A stretch of 64,000 nucleotides of DNA from Chlorophyllum brunneum. Lineage: Eukaryota > Basidiomycota > Agaricomycetes > Agaricales > Agaricaceae. The notes beneath the pieces were generated by a model. The model was not told the DNA's origin, did no database searches, and worked only from the letters and a program-made list of their open reading frames with translations. The stretch covers positions 2,046,001-2,110,000 of the forward strand of contig OY756139.1 of the NCBI GenBank assembly GCA_963576785.1, read 5' to 3'. A program made the position numbers and the translations under genes. Positions within the stretch are counted from its first letter, which is position 1, and each line of letters starts with the position of its first letter. Below are positions 1 to 10,655 of the stretch, one piece after another.

Positions 1-161
1 GGCCATTTGTACTCACGGACCAGGCCTACAGTGCCACTGTTCCCCCATCAGTCTTTAGCAGCAGGCCGACCACACCACCGGTCCTTTCAAACCCCCTCCA
101 GGGTGAAGGAGACAAGACAATCTACTGGGCATCCAAACATATGAGGATAGAAGGAGACTAA

Positions 162-2029
162 TACTATTCGAGAGAGAACTGGGCTGAGCTGGTCGAGGAT
201 GAACTCAAGACCAAGGTAACAGTTGTCGATGAGGAAGACGAAGACAACGTGGATCGTGAAGAGGGTCCGGAGGAATTCTATGAGGATGCTGTCAGAGAGG
301 TGGGTAAAATCTCTGAGTGGGTGAAAGCCTGCAGCACCTACAACATGAGCGGCAATGAGGGGCTGGCTTTCGGGCTGGCCTTCACGGAACTTACGGCGAC
401 CTTGATGAAAGCGGGATGGCTCAAGGTAGCAGTCAACGAGAAGAAAAATGACCTCCACGGCTGGATAGGGGTCAATTTTGGTAAGATTACCATCCTCGCT
501 GAGGTTTCCCCCCAGCCGGACATTTCTCCCCTTCGTTGCGTGGCCTCCCAAAGCTCCACGCGCAAACCTGACGATGTCCGCATGGAGGTTGTCGAACACA
601 TTGTCACTCCAGGTATCACCGATGGCAATGATGTCACTCGTTCGGGTATCTCTGATGATGACATTCAGATGATCTCTGAGGTGGAATTCAAGACCGTCGT
701 ACACAAGAAGAAGAGTGGAAGAGGCCGAAGGTCCGACAAAGCAGCCGCAAAGACCGCGAGCGCTAACCGGAAAAACCCTAAGGCCCCCACTCCTTCCCCC
801 CCTACCATGCCTGCCAAGGCTGTCACCCCACCGGCATCTCAGCCAAGCACCAAGGAGGCCAATAAACCCCAAGAGGGTCCGAAGACCTCCTATGCTGCTG
901 CCACGGCTAAAAAGGGCAAGAGCGCCACTCCCATCTCCTCCCCCTCCTCCAACACTAGGGACCCTCTCAAGCTCTTAGAGTTTGCGAGTAAATTCCCTGA
1001 GCTACCCAACGAGAAGATTGTCGTGATGTACGACGCGGCCTTCTCCACCCCGTGAACCAAAAGCCGGTTAAGAAGGCCGGTGTCATTTGCTCCACCCTCA
1101 ATGGTCCTTTGCGCAAGCAAGTAATCATTCCTCTTCTCACTGGTCCCAACGTCACCAACTTTGGGGCCATCATCGACTCTCTCAATGCATGCCTGATCAT
1201 GGAGAAGTCCAAAACGAGGGTTATCGCTACCTCACAGGGTAAGTTGGGCCTTATGGTCCACACCTCGGAGGTGTTGACCCCTGCTGAGCTCGATGTCGTC
1301 AAGGCATGGCTCAAAGAGAAATTCGGAGGAGTCACCATGGGCAACGTGTCCCTCCCAAAGTCGAAATTGTTCGTGAAAGTCACGGACATTAGTTATATCA
1401 CCCCCCAAGGACAAATCCTCACCGAGGCCGATGTGGTCTCCAGCGTCCAGAGTTCGATCCACTCTGACACCATCCAATTCGCGTCGCAACCCCGCATTAG
1501 ATGCAACTCAAAACACTCAGACACCTGCACAGTGTGGTTTGAAATCTGGGACTCGAAGGCAGGGTCCAACCTGGCGAAGATCGAGGACAAGTTCCTCAAC
1601 ATTTACGGAGGGCTTTTCCGCATCAGGAAGGCGACCGCAAACCCGGGAGTACCATTCTGTGGCAAATGCTGCCGATGGGGACACCCCCTAGTCCGTTGCC
1701 AAGCAAGGCTTTTCACTTGTACACACTGCAAAGGGCCACACTCCACTGCCAACCACCGATCGTTTGCCAACTGTTGCAAGGGGAATGATAAAGCTAACCC
1801 GCCCATCGCAGCCACCCCCACCGGAGAACCATGCCCTCACAAGGCTACGTGCTCCAACTGTGGCAAGGACCACCTTGCTACTGACCGAAAGTGTCAGTTT
1901 TGGAAGAAGCGATTCGACCACGACTGGCATGCAAACAAAGCGCTTGAACTACACGCCAACAAGGGAGCCCCCTTGCCCACCCTCTCCTCATCCCCGGCTA
2001 GTCGAAGCCAGACTAACCCCCCCAAATGA
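162..2029 (+). pseudogene. LINE A ORF1 (gag-like nucleic-acid-binding protein), frameshifted
   Basis: ORF1 proteins coat LINE RNA in the ribonucleoprotein particle. The reading frame is open from just after a TAA at 159 to a TGA at 1053-1055, then continues one base back in another frame from 1052 to 2029. The second half contains zinc-binding clusters: CGKCCRWGHPLVRC (CX2CX4HX4C) near 1660-1700, then CTHCKGPH and CSNCGKDHLATDRKC near 1715-1895. The first half is rich in Pro, Ala and Lys. The break at 1052 may be a decay frameshift. The ORF1 stop overlaps the start of ORF2 at 2026. Confidence 0.75.
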
Positions 2030-5000
2030 ATAACGACCACGATGATCAAGACAGACCTCCTTGCTCTCTATTGAGTGAGTTGAAGGTTTGCTCTCATAAC
2101 GTTGGAAGATCGTATGGAGTGATGGAGACAGTCCTCACGCATAGAGGTGACGTCGACCTCCTTCTAATACAAGAACCCCCATGGAGATTCCTCCATGACA
2201 TCCCCTCGTCTGTCTCTAACGACGGAAACCCCCTCATAGGAGGACCAGTCCATCCGGACTGGACACTCCTCTCATACCCGATTATTGCCGAAGAAGTCCT
2301 TCAAGTGGGACGCCAACAATATCCTCAACGTATGGTCAACATGGAACACCGTACCACCCCAAGAGTTCTCGCCTTCACTCACAAAAGGCTAAAATGACTC
2401 CGACCTTCCATCCGAAGAGATTTAATCGATCATCGAGACCTCCTGTGTGTATCTCTATATGTGGGAGGAGAAGAATTACTGCTGCTGAACGTCTATAACG
2501 ACAGCCGTAACACTGCGCTCCACTTCCTCGAGGAGCAACTCTTTGACCTTCCGCCCTTTCTTCTTATGGGAGGAGACATCAATATTCGATCAGAGTTTTG
2601 GGACCCTTCGATGGATCAACATCCGGCGAGTGCGGACTGACTCCTTATGGTCACCAAAGCCCTCAATCTTGTGAGGACAATTCCATTTGAGGCCAAGCCA
2701 ACTTGTTATGCCTCAGACCCCAACTTACCGGACACGGTCATCGACCTACTCTTTGTCTCGGGAATGCTACCACACATTCCCTGCCATGCTATCCAGGACA
2801 GTGATCAGTACAACTCGGACCATGCCCCCCTGCTAATCAGGTTACCTATTCTGCAGATGGATGTCATCGTTGAAAGATTGACCATCCCCAAGGATTCGGA
2901 AGAGGAAACCAGGTTCCTGATGGACATTATAGAAGGAATCAAGAACAAGAACTGGCCGATGAATGACGCAGACGAGCTGGAGAGAGCTGTTGCCGAATTG
3001 GGAGTTTTGTTTGACAGATCGTGGACTCAAAATGCGAAGAAGACCAAGATCACCACTAGATCCAAGACCTGGTGGAACAAGGAGTACTCGACCGCACTTG
3101 CTACGCATCACGCGGATCGCAAGAACAAGCGCAAATGGAACACTTTTCGCAAGACCACGAGGAAGACGAAAAGAGCCTATTTCGACAGGAAGATCCAAGA
3201 AATCTCAGTCGACCAAAAACACCCATGGGACCTAATGCCATGGGTTAAAGATCGTGCGCTCCCCACTACGGAAGCCATGCGTCATAACAGCCAACCTTGT
3301 CTCACTCTGGACAACCTGTGGACGGCACTCGACCAACACTACAACACTGCCCGTGATAGACCAACAAACGCGGCAGTTCTGAACGAGCTCCCTCCTCAGA
3401 ATGGAACGGAGAATAGGACTTGGGTAGACTTCTCTCTCCTTGAGATGATGGAGTCACTCAAGGATACCTCAAATTCTTCCTCCCCCGGTCCCGACCATAT
3501 TTCCTGGTCCCATCTCAAACAGATCGTTGCCGATGAAACCTGTGCCGGTCTGTTCCTCAAAATCGGTAGTGCATGTTTGAACACCGGACACTGGCCTACC
3601 CACTTCAAAAAGTCAATGTCAGTGATTATTCCAAAACCCAATAAACCCGACTACTCCCCTCCGAAGGCGTTTCGACCAATCGTCCTCCTCAACACGTTCG
3701 GCAAGCTAATAGAGAAAATGCTCGCCAAACAACTCCAATTCGAGGCCGTTAAATTCAAGGTCCTCCATCCGCACCAATTGGGAGCGATCCGCCAAAGGTC
3801 TACTGAGGACGCGGGTCTCTTCCTAACGCACATTATCCGGGGAGCTTGGACGAAGAAGAAGAAGACATCGGTGCTTGCATTTGATGTAGCCCAATTCTTC
3901 CCCTCCCTCAACCACGATCTCCTTATCGAAATTCTATGACAACAAGGATTTCCCCCCCAGGTCGCCGCATTCTTCAACAATTACCTTAAGGAATGCCACA
4001 CTACCTACCGGTAGAACAATGAAACTTCCCCGGAATACGACGCAGTGGTAGGAGTAGGTCAGGGCTCAGCCCTTAGCCCTATTCTCTCCACTCTATTCCT
4101 CGCCCCCCTCTTACACATCTTCGACATCCATATGGAGGAACACCGCGACAAGTGGGACTTTGATGTCCTGTTGTTCGTTGATGATGGCACTCTGGTCGCG
4201 CAATCCCCGTCTCTGAAAAAGAACGTGGAAATCCTTCAACACATGTACCGCGAAATGGAGTGGCTCATGAACGAATTCGGCCTGGAAATAGAACATGGCA
4301 AGTTGGAGATCTTTCACTTCATGCATGCTAGACAAGACTCAAATCCCTCGATTGACTTGGGATTCCCACCGTTCATGGGTCGCAACCCCCTCAAACCGAA
4401 GACCCACTGGCAGTACCTCGGCCTCTACTTTGATCGGACGTTGACCTTCAAAGAACACGTACAATTCTACTCCGCCAAAGCGATCTCCACGATCAAGGCA
4501 ATGAAGATGCTGGGGAACTCCGTCAGAGGCTTGTCCCCCAGCAACAAGAGGCTGTTGTACCATTTGTGTGTCATACCGGTTGCGATATATGGATATCGAC
4601 TCTGGTTTCACGATCGATCCCACACCAAGGGAACTTGTGAAATCCTCAACAAAATGCAAAGAAGGGCGGCGCTCTGGATCACCGGGGCCTTCCGGACTTC
4701 TCCCTCTGGCGGCGTAGAGTCCCTCGCGGGGCTCATGCCCATCAAACTTCATCTCCGAAAGTTGGCCGAACGACAATTGTCAAGGCTTCATACGTTAGAT
4801 GATGAACACGCTTTGGCAAGATTGATGAAGGAATTCCACTATTCCCCCCACCGACTTCACATCAAGAACTTCATGGAGGTTCAGAAGAAGAAGACATTAG
4901 GAGCTGTGATTTCGCGCCCCACCCCTGAGACTTGGTATATAGAACATTTTGATTCTGTTTCTAAATCTATCTGGCCCGGACGTAGGTTACTTGACCATTT

Positions 5001-6069
5001 CTCTACTAATGTATCTTTTATAGGATTCAACCAGGACAACCCTCACCTCTCAAAGATGCTTTGGGACAATGTAACAACGAACACAATGACGGACACAAAA
5101 TCTATCACGATCGGTACGGATGGCTCAGTCCACCCCAATCCCAATCTGCTTGCCAGCCAGTTTACGGTGGCAGCCACCATTTGACATCTAGATGGTGGGA
5201 ACTCTATTATGAAGAGGCTTGGAGGAACCACGTCGACGGACACAGAACTAGTAGCGCAGTACTTAGGTATTACCAAGGTGCTCGCTACTGACAAATATGA
5301 CCAGGTTGAGCACATTCACGTGTTCACCGATTCCATCGTGGCCTCCCGGCTCCTACTCAACTGTTTGCCGCACTCCTGCCAGCAACAGTCTATCCTCACG
5401 TCGAAGGCGCTCCTGGCTTGGTTCAGCAAGTCAGACCAACACCGCCTTTCGTTTTATCACACGCCATTGAAATGCAAGTACGGGATACAAAAAGCCACAC
5501 ACAACTGGATCCAAACAGTCGCCTGGCCTAACCAGGGTCGAAACCACCGAGTACCGAACTCAATCGACTACCTACGCAAGAAGTCCGCCGAACGTGCCAT
5601 TCACACATGGCAAGCCATGTTCAGGTTCAAGACTTACAGTGGTAGCTCCTTCCTCCACCTCCTGGTGCGAGCAAACAGGGCCTCCACCTTACCATCACAC
5701 ATCAAGTCCGGTCCATGGATACGAGAATGCAGATACCAGCCCCAGCTCTTCGCAAGAGCTTGTCGCGCCATCCTATGCCACGCTCCGATTGGAGAATATC
5801 AACTACGATTTTTTCCTAACGAGAACCTTTTGTGCCACCACTGCAACAGTCAAATGGTGCAAACGCGGTCACACATCCTGTATCGATGCAACAACTTCGA
5901 TCATCATTTCGGCGTCGACACGATCAAGACTTTCGTCAACTTCTTGTATTGCAACCCCTCTGCATTCAGCTTCCCTCCGGAACCTGACTGCCCTCGTATC
6001 CATGCTGGTTCAATTCCACCGTTACATCGTCATCAAGTCCAAAGGAGGTTTGGGTCTGTGCCTGCGTAG
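2026..6069 (+). pseudogene. LINE A ORF2: endonuclease, reverse transcriptase, RNase H; five in-frame stops
   Basis: Domain order along one frame: an exonuclease-endonuclease-phosphatase fold at about 2080-2850 (LLIQEPP, GGDINIRS and SDHAPLL carry the usual acidic and His residues); a reverse transcriptase at about 3600-4600 (GQGSALSPIL and the catalytic FVDD near 4180); an RNase H at about 5100-5490 (TDGS, TELV, FTDS); and a C-terminal Cys/His-rich segment after 5740. In-frame stops are TGA at 2395, 2638, 3937 and 5182, and TAG at 4012. The stop at 5182 is Arg in the copy at 39326-40012, which points to CGA becoming TGA. No large deletion is visible. Confidence 0.9.
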
Positions 6070-6505
6070 AATCCTTTTCTTTTCTCTTTTTTCTTTTGCT
6101 CTCCCAGTTATGGATTTCCAATTCATTTCTCTATCTCCCCTTTCCTCGCTCATCTACTATTTTATATAGTTTTCATTCAACTTCCATCTCTTCTGTGGTG
6201 CCCGGGTAAATACCCGCCCACACACTATGTACTGTTTGATGTTCCCCCTTGTGATTGTGAGTAGATAGTTTCTCTTCTATCGATTTCTCTCTCTCACTCT
6301 CTCTATTTCCAAATTCCTTTCTTTCCTTTTTCTGCTGAACGTCGTAGGTACCAAACATCTCTCTAGTGTACGCGCTAGATGTCAATGAGTCTCGTAGAGT
6401 TTGTTTTCTTGTAGTTTACTTTCCCTTCTCCGAACATTCTGTACGTTCTGCCTTTGTATGTATGTACACACGGACTATGTTCAAGCACCGCTATATAAAT
6501 TGTTG

Positions 6506-6508
<3 letters not shown>
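6070..6508 (+). other. LINE A 3' untranslated region
   Basis: Non-coding, with CT-rich tracts (6280-6340). It ends with GTTCAAGCACCGCTATATAA just before the poly(A). The same tail recurs at 38999-39325, 41105-41395 and 48460-48667 plus 54958-55040, which makes it a family marker. Confidence 0.8.
6203..6216 (+). other. Hairpin at the head of the LINE A 3' UTR
   Basis: CGGGTA-AA-TACCCG forms a perfect 6-bp stem 130 bases after the ORF2 stop. The copy at 39007-39019 keeps a stem with a changed pair (GGGCA-AAA-TGCCC). This looks like an RNA structure conserved in the element; its role is inferred only. Confidence 0.5.
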
Positions 6509-6540
<32 letters not shown>

Positions 6541-6542
<2 letters not shown>

Positions 6543-7744
6543 GCAGTGGACCCCTCTGTTCACTCTGGCCAGGCTCACTTGCTTGCTATGTGTAATGCAC
6601 TTTTGGAGTGGTTTGGGAGTCACCCTGAATGCTCCCTTCACATCTGGCACACCTACTCTTCTAAGAAGTGGGCCATTCATGGTACTGTATACCACCAGTA
6701 CTGTACCAAGCTCTAGGTTGCTGCGGGTTCCCATCCGCAAACCTCCCTTGACTCCCTTCATCAGAAGGTTGTCAAATCATGCCAGGATTCCTGGGTCACT
6801 TGATTCCAGGATCCTACTTACTTGGGAAGCCAGTTTATGGCTCTCAAGGGGCGTAATGGTAAGCCTTTCCAGCCCACTTACCTCAATGGGGGTTCATGGC
6901 TGCCTTCTGCCACAGCAGAGTCTAACTTGCTGTCTGCCCACATGTGTAGAGTTATACTCAACCATGCACCTATTGGGGCCTACAGGTCTCAGTTCTTCCA
7001 GGATGAACCATTCTGGTGTCCATGCAGGGCTCTCTTTGAGTCTTGTGTGCATAGTCTTACCTCCTGTTTGAGGTTCGACTCCTCTAAGGGGTACCCGGCT
7101 ATGCTGGGTGCCCTCGTCAAGTTCTTGAAGGTGAACCCTCAGGCGTTTGCCTTCCCATCTGTTCCTCAGGGAATTGGATAACTGGCTTAGGGTAGGTGGG
7201 TTATTGTCCGGCACTGGAGTCCCCTGGAGAAGACCTGGCAAAGGTGTTCGATAACTAATGAATGGACCTGACCCCTTTGGTGACTAGGAGTGGTGAAGAT
7301 GCCAATAGCCACTCAAATGGTGTGGCCGATTGCTCTGGCAAGGGCAACCATGGCCAGGGGGTTGGGTCCAAGTAAGAGGTTGTTGGGTGCTTAGTAGCTG
7401 GGCTAATATCTGGGTGCATCGCCACCACTGGGTGTTTACAGTGAATTAACACCTACTGACCAGGCCTAGTCTTCGGACTGGGTCACTAGTTGGGGGACCT
7501 CCCTACCCACTTGCCTCCTCTAGTGTGCACTCCCCTTGCCCTTCAGGCTTGGGAGTAGGATGCACCTCCTCCTACTGTTTGTTTTGGGCAACAGTACTTA
7601 TGCTTGGTAGGGCGTAGCTACTCCTTCTCCATAGATACCCACTAGTTTACTCTTTTGTATTCCAGCCGCAGGCTGTGTTCGAGCACTGCATAATAAATTG
7701 GCCTTAGGCCACGATTAAAAAAGAAAAAAAAAAAAAAAAAAAAA
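6541..7744 (+). mobile_element. LINE family B, 5'-truncated 3' end with poly(A)
   Basis: This fragment starts just after the LINE A poly(A) and ends in its own A-rich tail (7717-7744). It encodes the extreme C-terminus of a LINE ORF2, then about 530 bases of 3' UTR. The last bases before the tail contain an inverted repeat (CAGCC-GCA-GGCTG near 7663), the core GTTCGAGCACTGCATAATAA, and GGCC-TTA-GGCC. The 5' truncation is typical of incomplete reverse transcription. Confidence 0.75.
6822..7181 (+). pseudogene. LINE B ORF2 C-terminal fragment
   Basis: An open stretch of about 119 codons resembles the end of LINE A ORF2: AHMCRVILNHAPIGAYRSQF matches the LINE A segment with ILCHAPIGEYQLRF. A short Cys cluster (FWCPC) follows, and the frame ends in a segment with VKFLKVNPQAFAFP, which parallels VNFLYCNPSAFSFP of LINE A. 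RT and RNase H are absent from this copy. It is a non-functional remnant. Confidence 0.7.
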
Positions 7745-8047
7745 CCACTGCTAGGCATTTACAGTGAATCAACATATACTGACCAGGCCTGGCCTTTGGA
7801 CTGGGTCGCTGGTTGGGGGACCTCCCTACCCACTTGTCTCTTCTGGTGTCCACTCTTCTTGCCTTTCAGGCTTGGGAGTAAGACATGATTCCTCCTACTG
7901 TTAGTCTTGGGCAATGGCACTTCTGCTTGGTACGGTGTAGTTACCACTTTCTCCATAGATACCTGCTAGTCTACTCTTTTGTATTCCAGCCATGGGCTGT
8001 GTTCAAGCACCACATAATAAATTGGCCTTAGACCACGAATAAAAAAA
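7745..8047 (+). mobile_element. LINE B second 3' tail copy
   Basis: A second, more truncated copy of the LINE B 3' UTR (compare 7420-7744), ending in TAAATTGGCCTTAGACC and a short A run at 8039-8047. The terminal GGCC-TTA-GGCC hairpin has lost one pair here. It holds no coding sequence. Confidence 0.75.
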
Positions 8048-9025
8048 GAGGGACTTGATTGCTTCAGCATTCTCTACTCCCCCAGTAGTGACATTTAGGC
8101 CCCTGGCTACCCCTCCAAGGGTACTGGGACCTTCTACCCTTGGCCCCCCCCAGCACAGGCCCTCTGTGCAGGAGGAGAACAAACCTATGGACCTGGAGAA
8201 ACTCTGGTCAAATGCCCATGCATAGACCCTAAGGGGAAGGTGCCTGTCTGACCTGTAAAGGCTCCTCCTACAAAGCCTCAGGTCCCCTATGAGAGGCCCT
8301 CTGGACCTCCTTCCTCCATGCTCACTTCAAAGCCCAAGCCAGGTCAGAAGGCTTACTTGGCTGCAGCAAAACAACTGGCTTTGGCCAAACCAGGGGCAGA
8401 CCCACTTTCTTCATTGAAAGCTGCCTTCCCTCACCTCTCTATGGAGCAGATCCTCGGGCTTCATGTGCAAGCCAAGGCTGTAAAGCAACCTCTCTTGTCG
8501 AATGCTTACCCTAAGAAACCAGCATTCACAATCCCTGGGCCCTTGCAGAAGCAGGTCCTTGTCTCCTATGAAGACAAGTCAAACACCTTGGCAGGTCTTC
8601 ATACTCTTACTCAGCAGGCTTGTAAGGCATTGAAGGCTGGGCAAAGCTCACTTGTTGTAGAAGGGTCCACACTTGCTTATGATGGCTACTCCATGGCCAC
8701 CAACAAACTCACCTTGACCAAGGACATTGAGATCCTTAGGATATTAATTGAACATCTGTCCCCTCCAGGAGCTCTCTTCTGGATTGGTCTCCCTTTGTCA
8801 ATATTGTACCTTTGTGTGGTTGATGTCCCCTTCCTCAAGAACTCTACCACTGGAGTTCAATCTACCCTAGCAGATGTTGAAGAGGTTCTCACCTCATTAG
8901 TCCATGCTCCTCTTATCAACCTTAAGGGTCCCCCAAGGTTGGTGCACAACTCCAAAATATCTGACTCCTGTATGGTGTTCTTCCATCACTTCTTTTCCCA
9001 GTACTCCCACCTATTGATCACATGA
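8048..9025 (+). pseudogene. LINE B ORF1 fragment, copy 1
   Basis: Starts abruptly after an A tail. The open stretch 8318-9025 (235 codons) has a Lys/Pro/Ala-rich start, then a conserved region with VSYEDKSNTLAGLHTLTQQA and WIGLPLSILYLCVVDVPF, characteristic of the RNA-binding part of fungal Tad1-type ORF1 proteins. It is about 75-85% similar by eye to the copy at 9690-10655. After about 8985 the two diverge, so the copy is truncated at both ends. No zinc knuckle is left. Confidence 0.6.
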
Positions 9026-9102
9026 TCACCCTCTCATCAATACTCCCAATGTCCTCTATGTCCCAGACAGTGAGCACTCTAAGCACAGATTACCATATGG
9101 GC

Positions 9103-10655
9103 TCATAGCCCCCATGCCTCCCCGCAGTTTGAGGAGGAGGACAAGCACCCATCACTTGGCCTCCTCAGATGACGAAGAGATGGTGGCTGCCTTCTAACCA
9201 GTAGGCAGCCAAACCACTCCCCAGCCCCCCCAGGTCCACCCCAGGCCCTTACTCTCTGGGTATCCCCCCCTACAGCAGCAGTGCCAGGGATACCTATGCC
9301 CCTGCAGTTTCCCTTCGGTGGAGGGGATGCACTCTGTTGCAACATAGGTCCCCAACCTCCTCCCAAGTTCTCCCAGCTCCTAGTATGGAAGCCAGAGCTT
9401 TGTCTCTCCCCCTATCTTCCCCACCCCCTGCCTCTCCAGAGGACATGGAGCAGGGCAACCAGAAGGAGCCTACCGCCACACCCCTCTCTATCCTGGGCAT
9501 TAACATCAGTGCTAGAGAGGATGCCAATGTAATCCAATGGTTGCTCGAGATTGTCGCCAACTTTATGAAGATGGCACATCTCATTCCCTAGGAGGACACT
9601 CCATCCTTCCAACCCATTGCCTCTTGACTGTCTGAGATAGTCCAGACAGTTGCATCCTCCCCCATATGGTGTGAAACCTACACAGGGGTGAGTGACTCTC
9701 TCTCTCTGAGGGACTCAATTGCTTCAGCATTTCCTGCTCCCCCAGTGGTAACTTTCAGGCCCCCAGTTACCCCCCAAGGGTACCAGGACCTTTCACCCTC
9801 GGCCCCCCCCCAGTGCAGGCCTCCTGTGCAGGAGGAGGACAATCTTATGGACCCAGAGAAGACTCTGGTCAAACACCTATGCACAGACCCTAAGGGGAAA
9901 GCACCCATCCGACCTGTAAAGGCTCCTATGAAGCCTTAGGTCCCCTACGAGAGGCCCTCTGGACCTCCTCCCTCCATGTTTGCTTCAAAGCCCAAGCCAG
10001 GCCAGAAGGCTTATTCAGCTGCAGCAAAACAACCAGCTTCAGCCAAACCTGGGGTGGACCTGCTTTCTTTGTTGAAAGCTACCTTCCCCCACCTCTCTGT
10101 GGAGCAGCTCCTCAGTCTTCATGCACAGGCCAAGGCTGCAAAGCAATCCCCCTCATCCAATGCTTGCCCTAAAAAGCTAGCATTCATGATTCCTGGGCCG
10201 TCGTGTAAGTAGGTCCTAGTCTCTTATGAAGACAAGTCAAATGCCTCGGCAGGTCTTCATACTCTTACCCAGCAGGCCTGTAAGGCATTGAAGGCTGGGT
10301 GAAGCTCTCTGATTGTGGAAGATGCCACACTTGCCTATGATGGCTATTCCATGGCCACCAACAAACTCACCTCGACCAAGGATATCAAAATCCTTAGGGC
10401 ATTGGTTGAATGTCTTTCCCCTCCAGGAGCTCCTTTCTGGATTGGACTCCCCTCATCGGTATTGTACCTCTGTGTGGTCAATATTCCCTTTCTTAAGAAC
10501 TCTGCCACCAGAGTTCAATCTACCCCAGCAGATGTCAAGGAGGTTCTTACCTCATCGGTCCATACTTCTCTCATTAGCCTTAAGGGTCCCCTGAGGCTGG
10601 TGCACAACTCCAAGACATCCAACTCCTGTATGGCATTTTTTGACATCTGGGACTC
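9103..10655 (+). pseudogene. LINE B ORF1 fragment, copy 2, with upstream coding region
   Basis: One frame runs from about 9337 to 10655, broken by several stops (for example TAG at 9589 and TGA near 10301). It includes ISAREDANVIQWLLEIVANF, a Pro-rich linker, the same Lys/Ala-rich block as copy 1 and the segment with WIGLPSSVLYLCVVNIPF. It ends at MAFFDIWDSD, where Ty3 sequence on the opposite strand begins (about 10656). The region 9026-9336 looks like more of the same ORF1 but has no clean frame. Confidence 0.55.

Larger units (their letters stand above)
1..6538 (+). mobile_element. LINE family A (Tad1-like non-LTR retrotransposon), nearly complete, inactive
   Basis: Two consecutive coding regions (ORF1 with zinc knuckles; ORF2 with endonuclease, reverse transcriptase and RNase H) are followed by a 3' UTR and a run of 30 A at 6509-6538, the layout of a non-LTR retrotransposon. 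The 5' end is not seen and probably lies left of the window. ORF2 stays in one frame for 4 kb but has five in-frame stops, so the copy is dead. Other pieces of the same family lie at 38999-40012, 41105-41395 and 42456-48667 plus 54958-55040. Tad1-like assignment is from domain order and motif style. Confidence 0.9.

Noticed and set aside
3937..4014. Translational recoding of TGA as the reason for the many in-frame TGA codons in LINE A
   Set aside because: TGA ends the host genes at 24477, 56746 and 61824 normally, and other copies have CGA or CAA at equivalent sites, so mutation is the better explanation.
6509..6538. Run of A as an assembly artefact or gap filler
   Set aside because: It follows a recognisable LINE 3' UTR, and equivalent tails occur at the other LINE ends, so a real poly(A) is the simpler reading.
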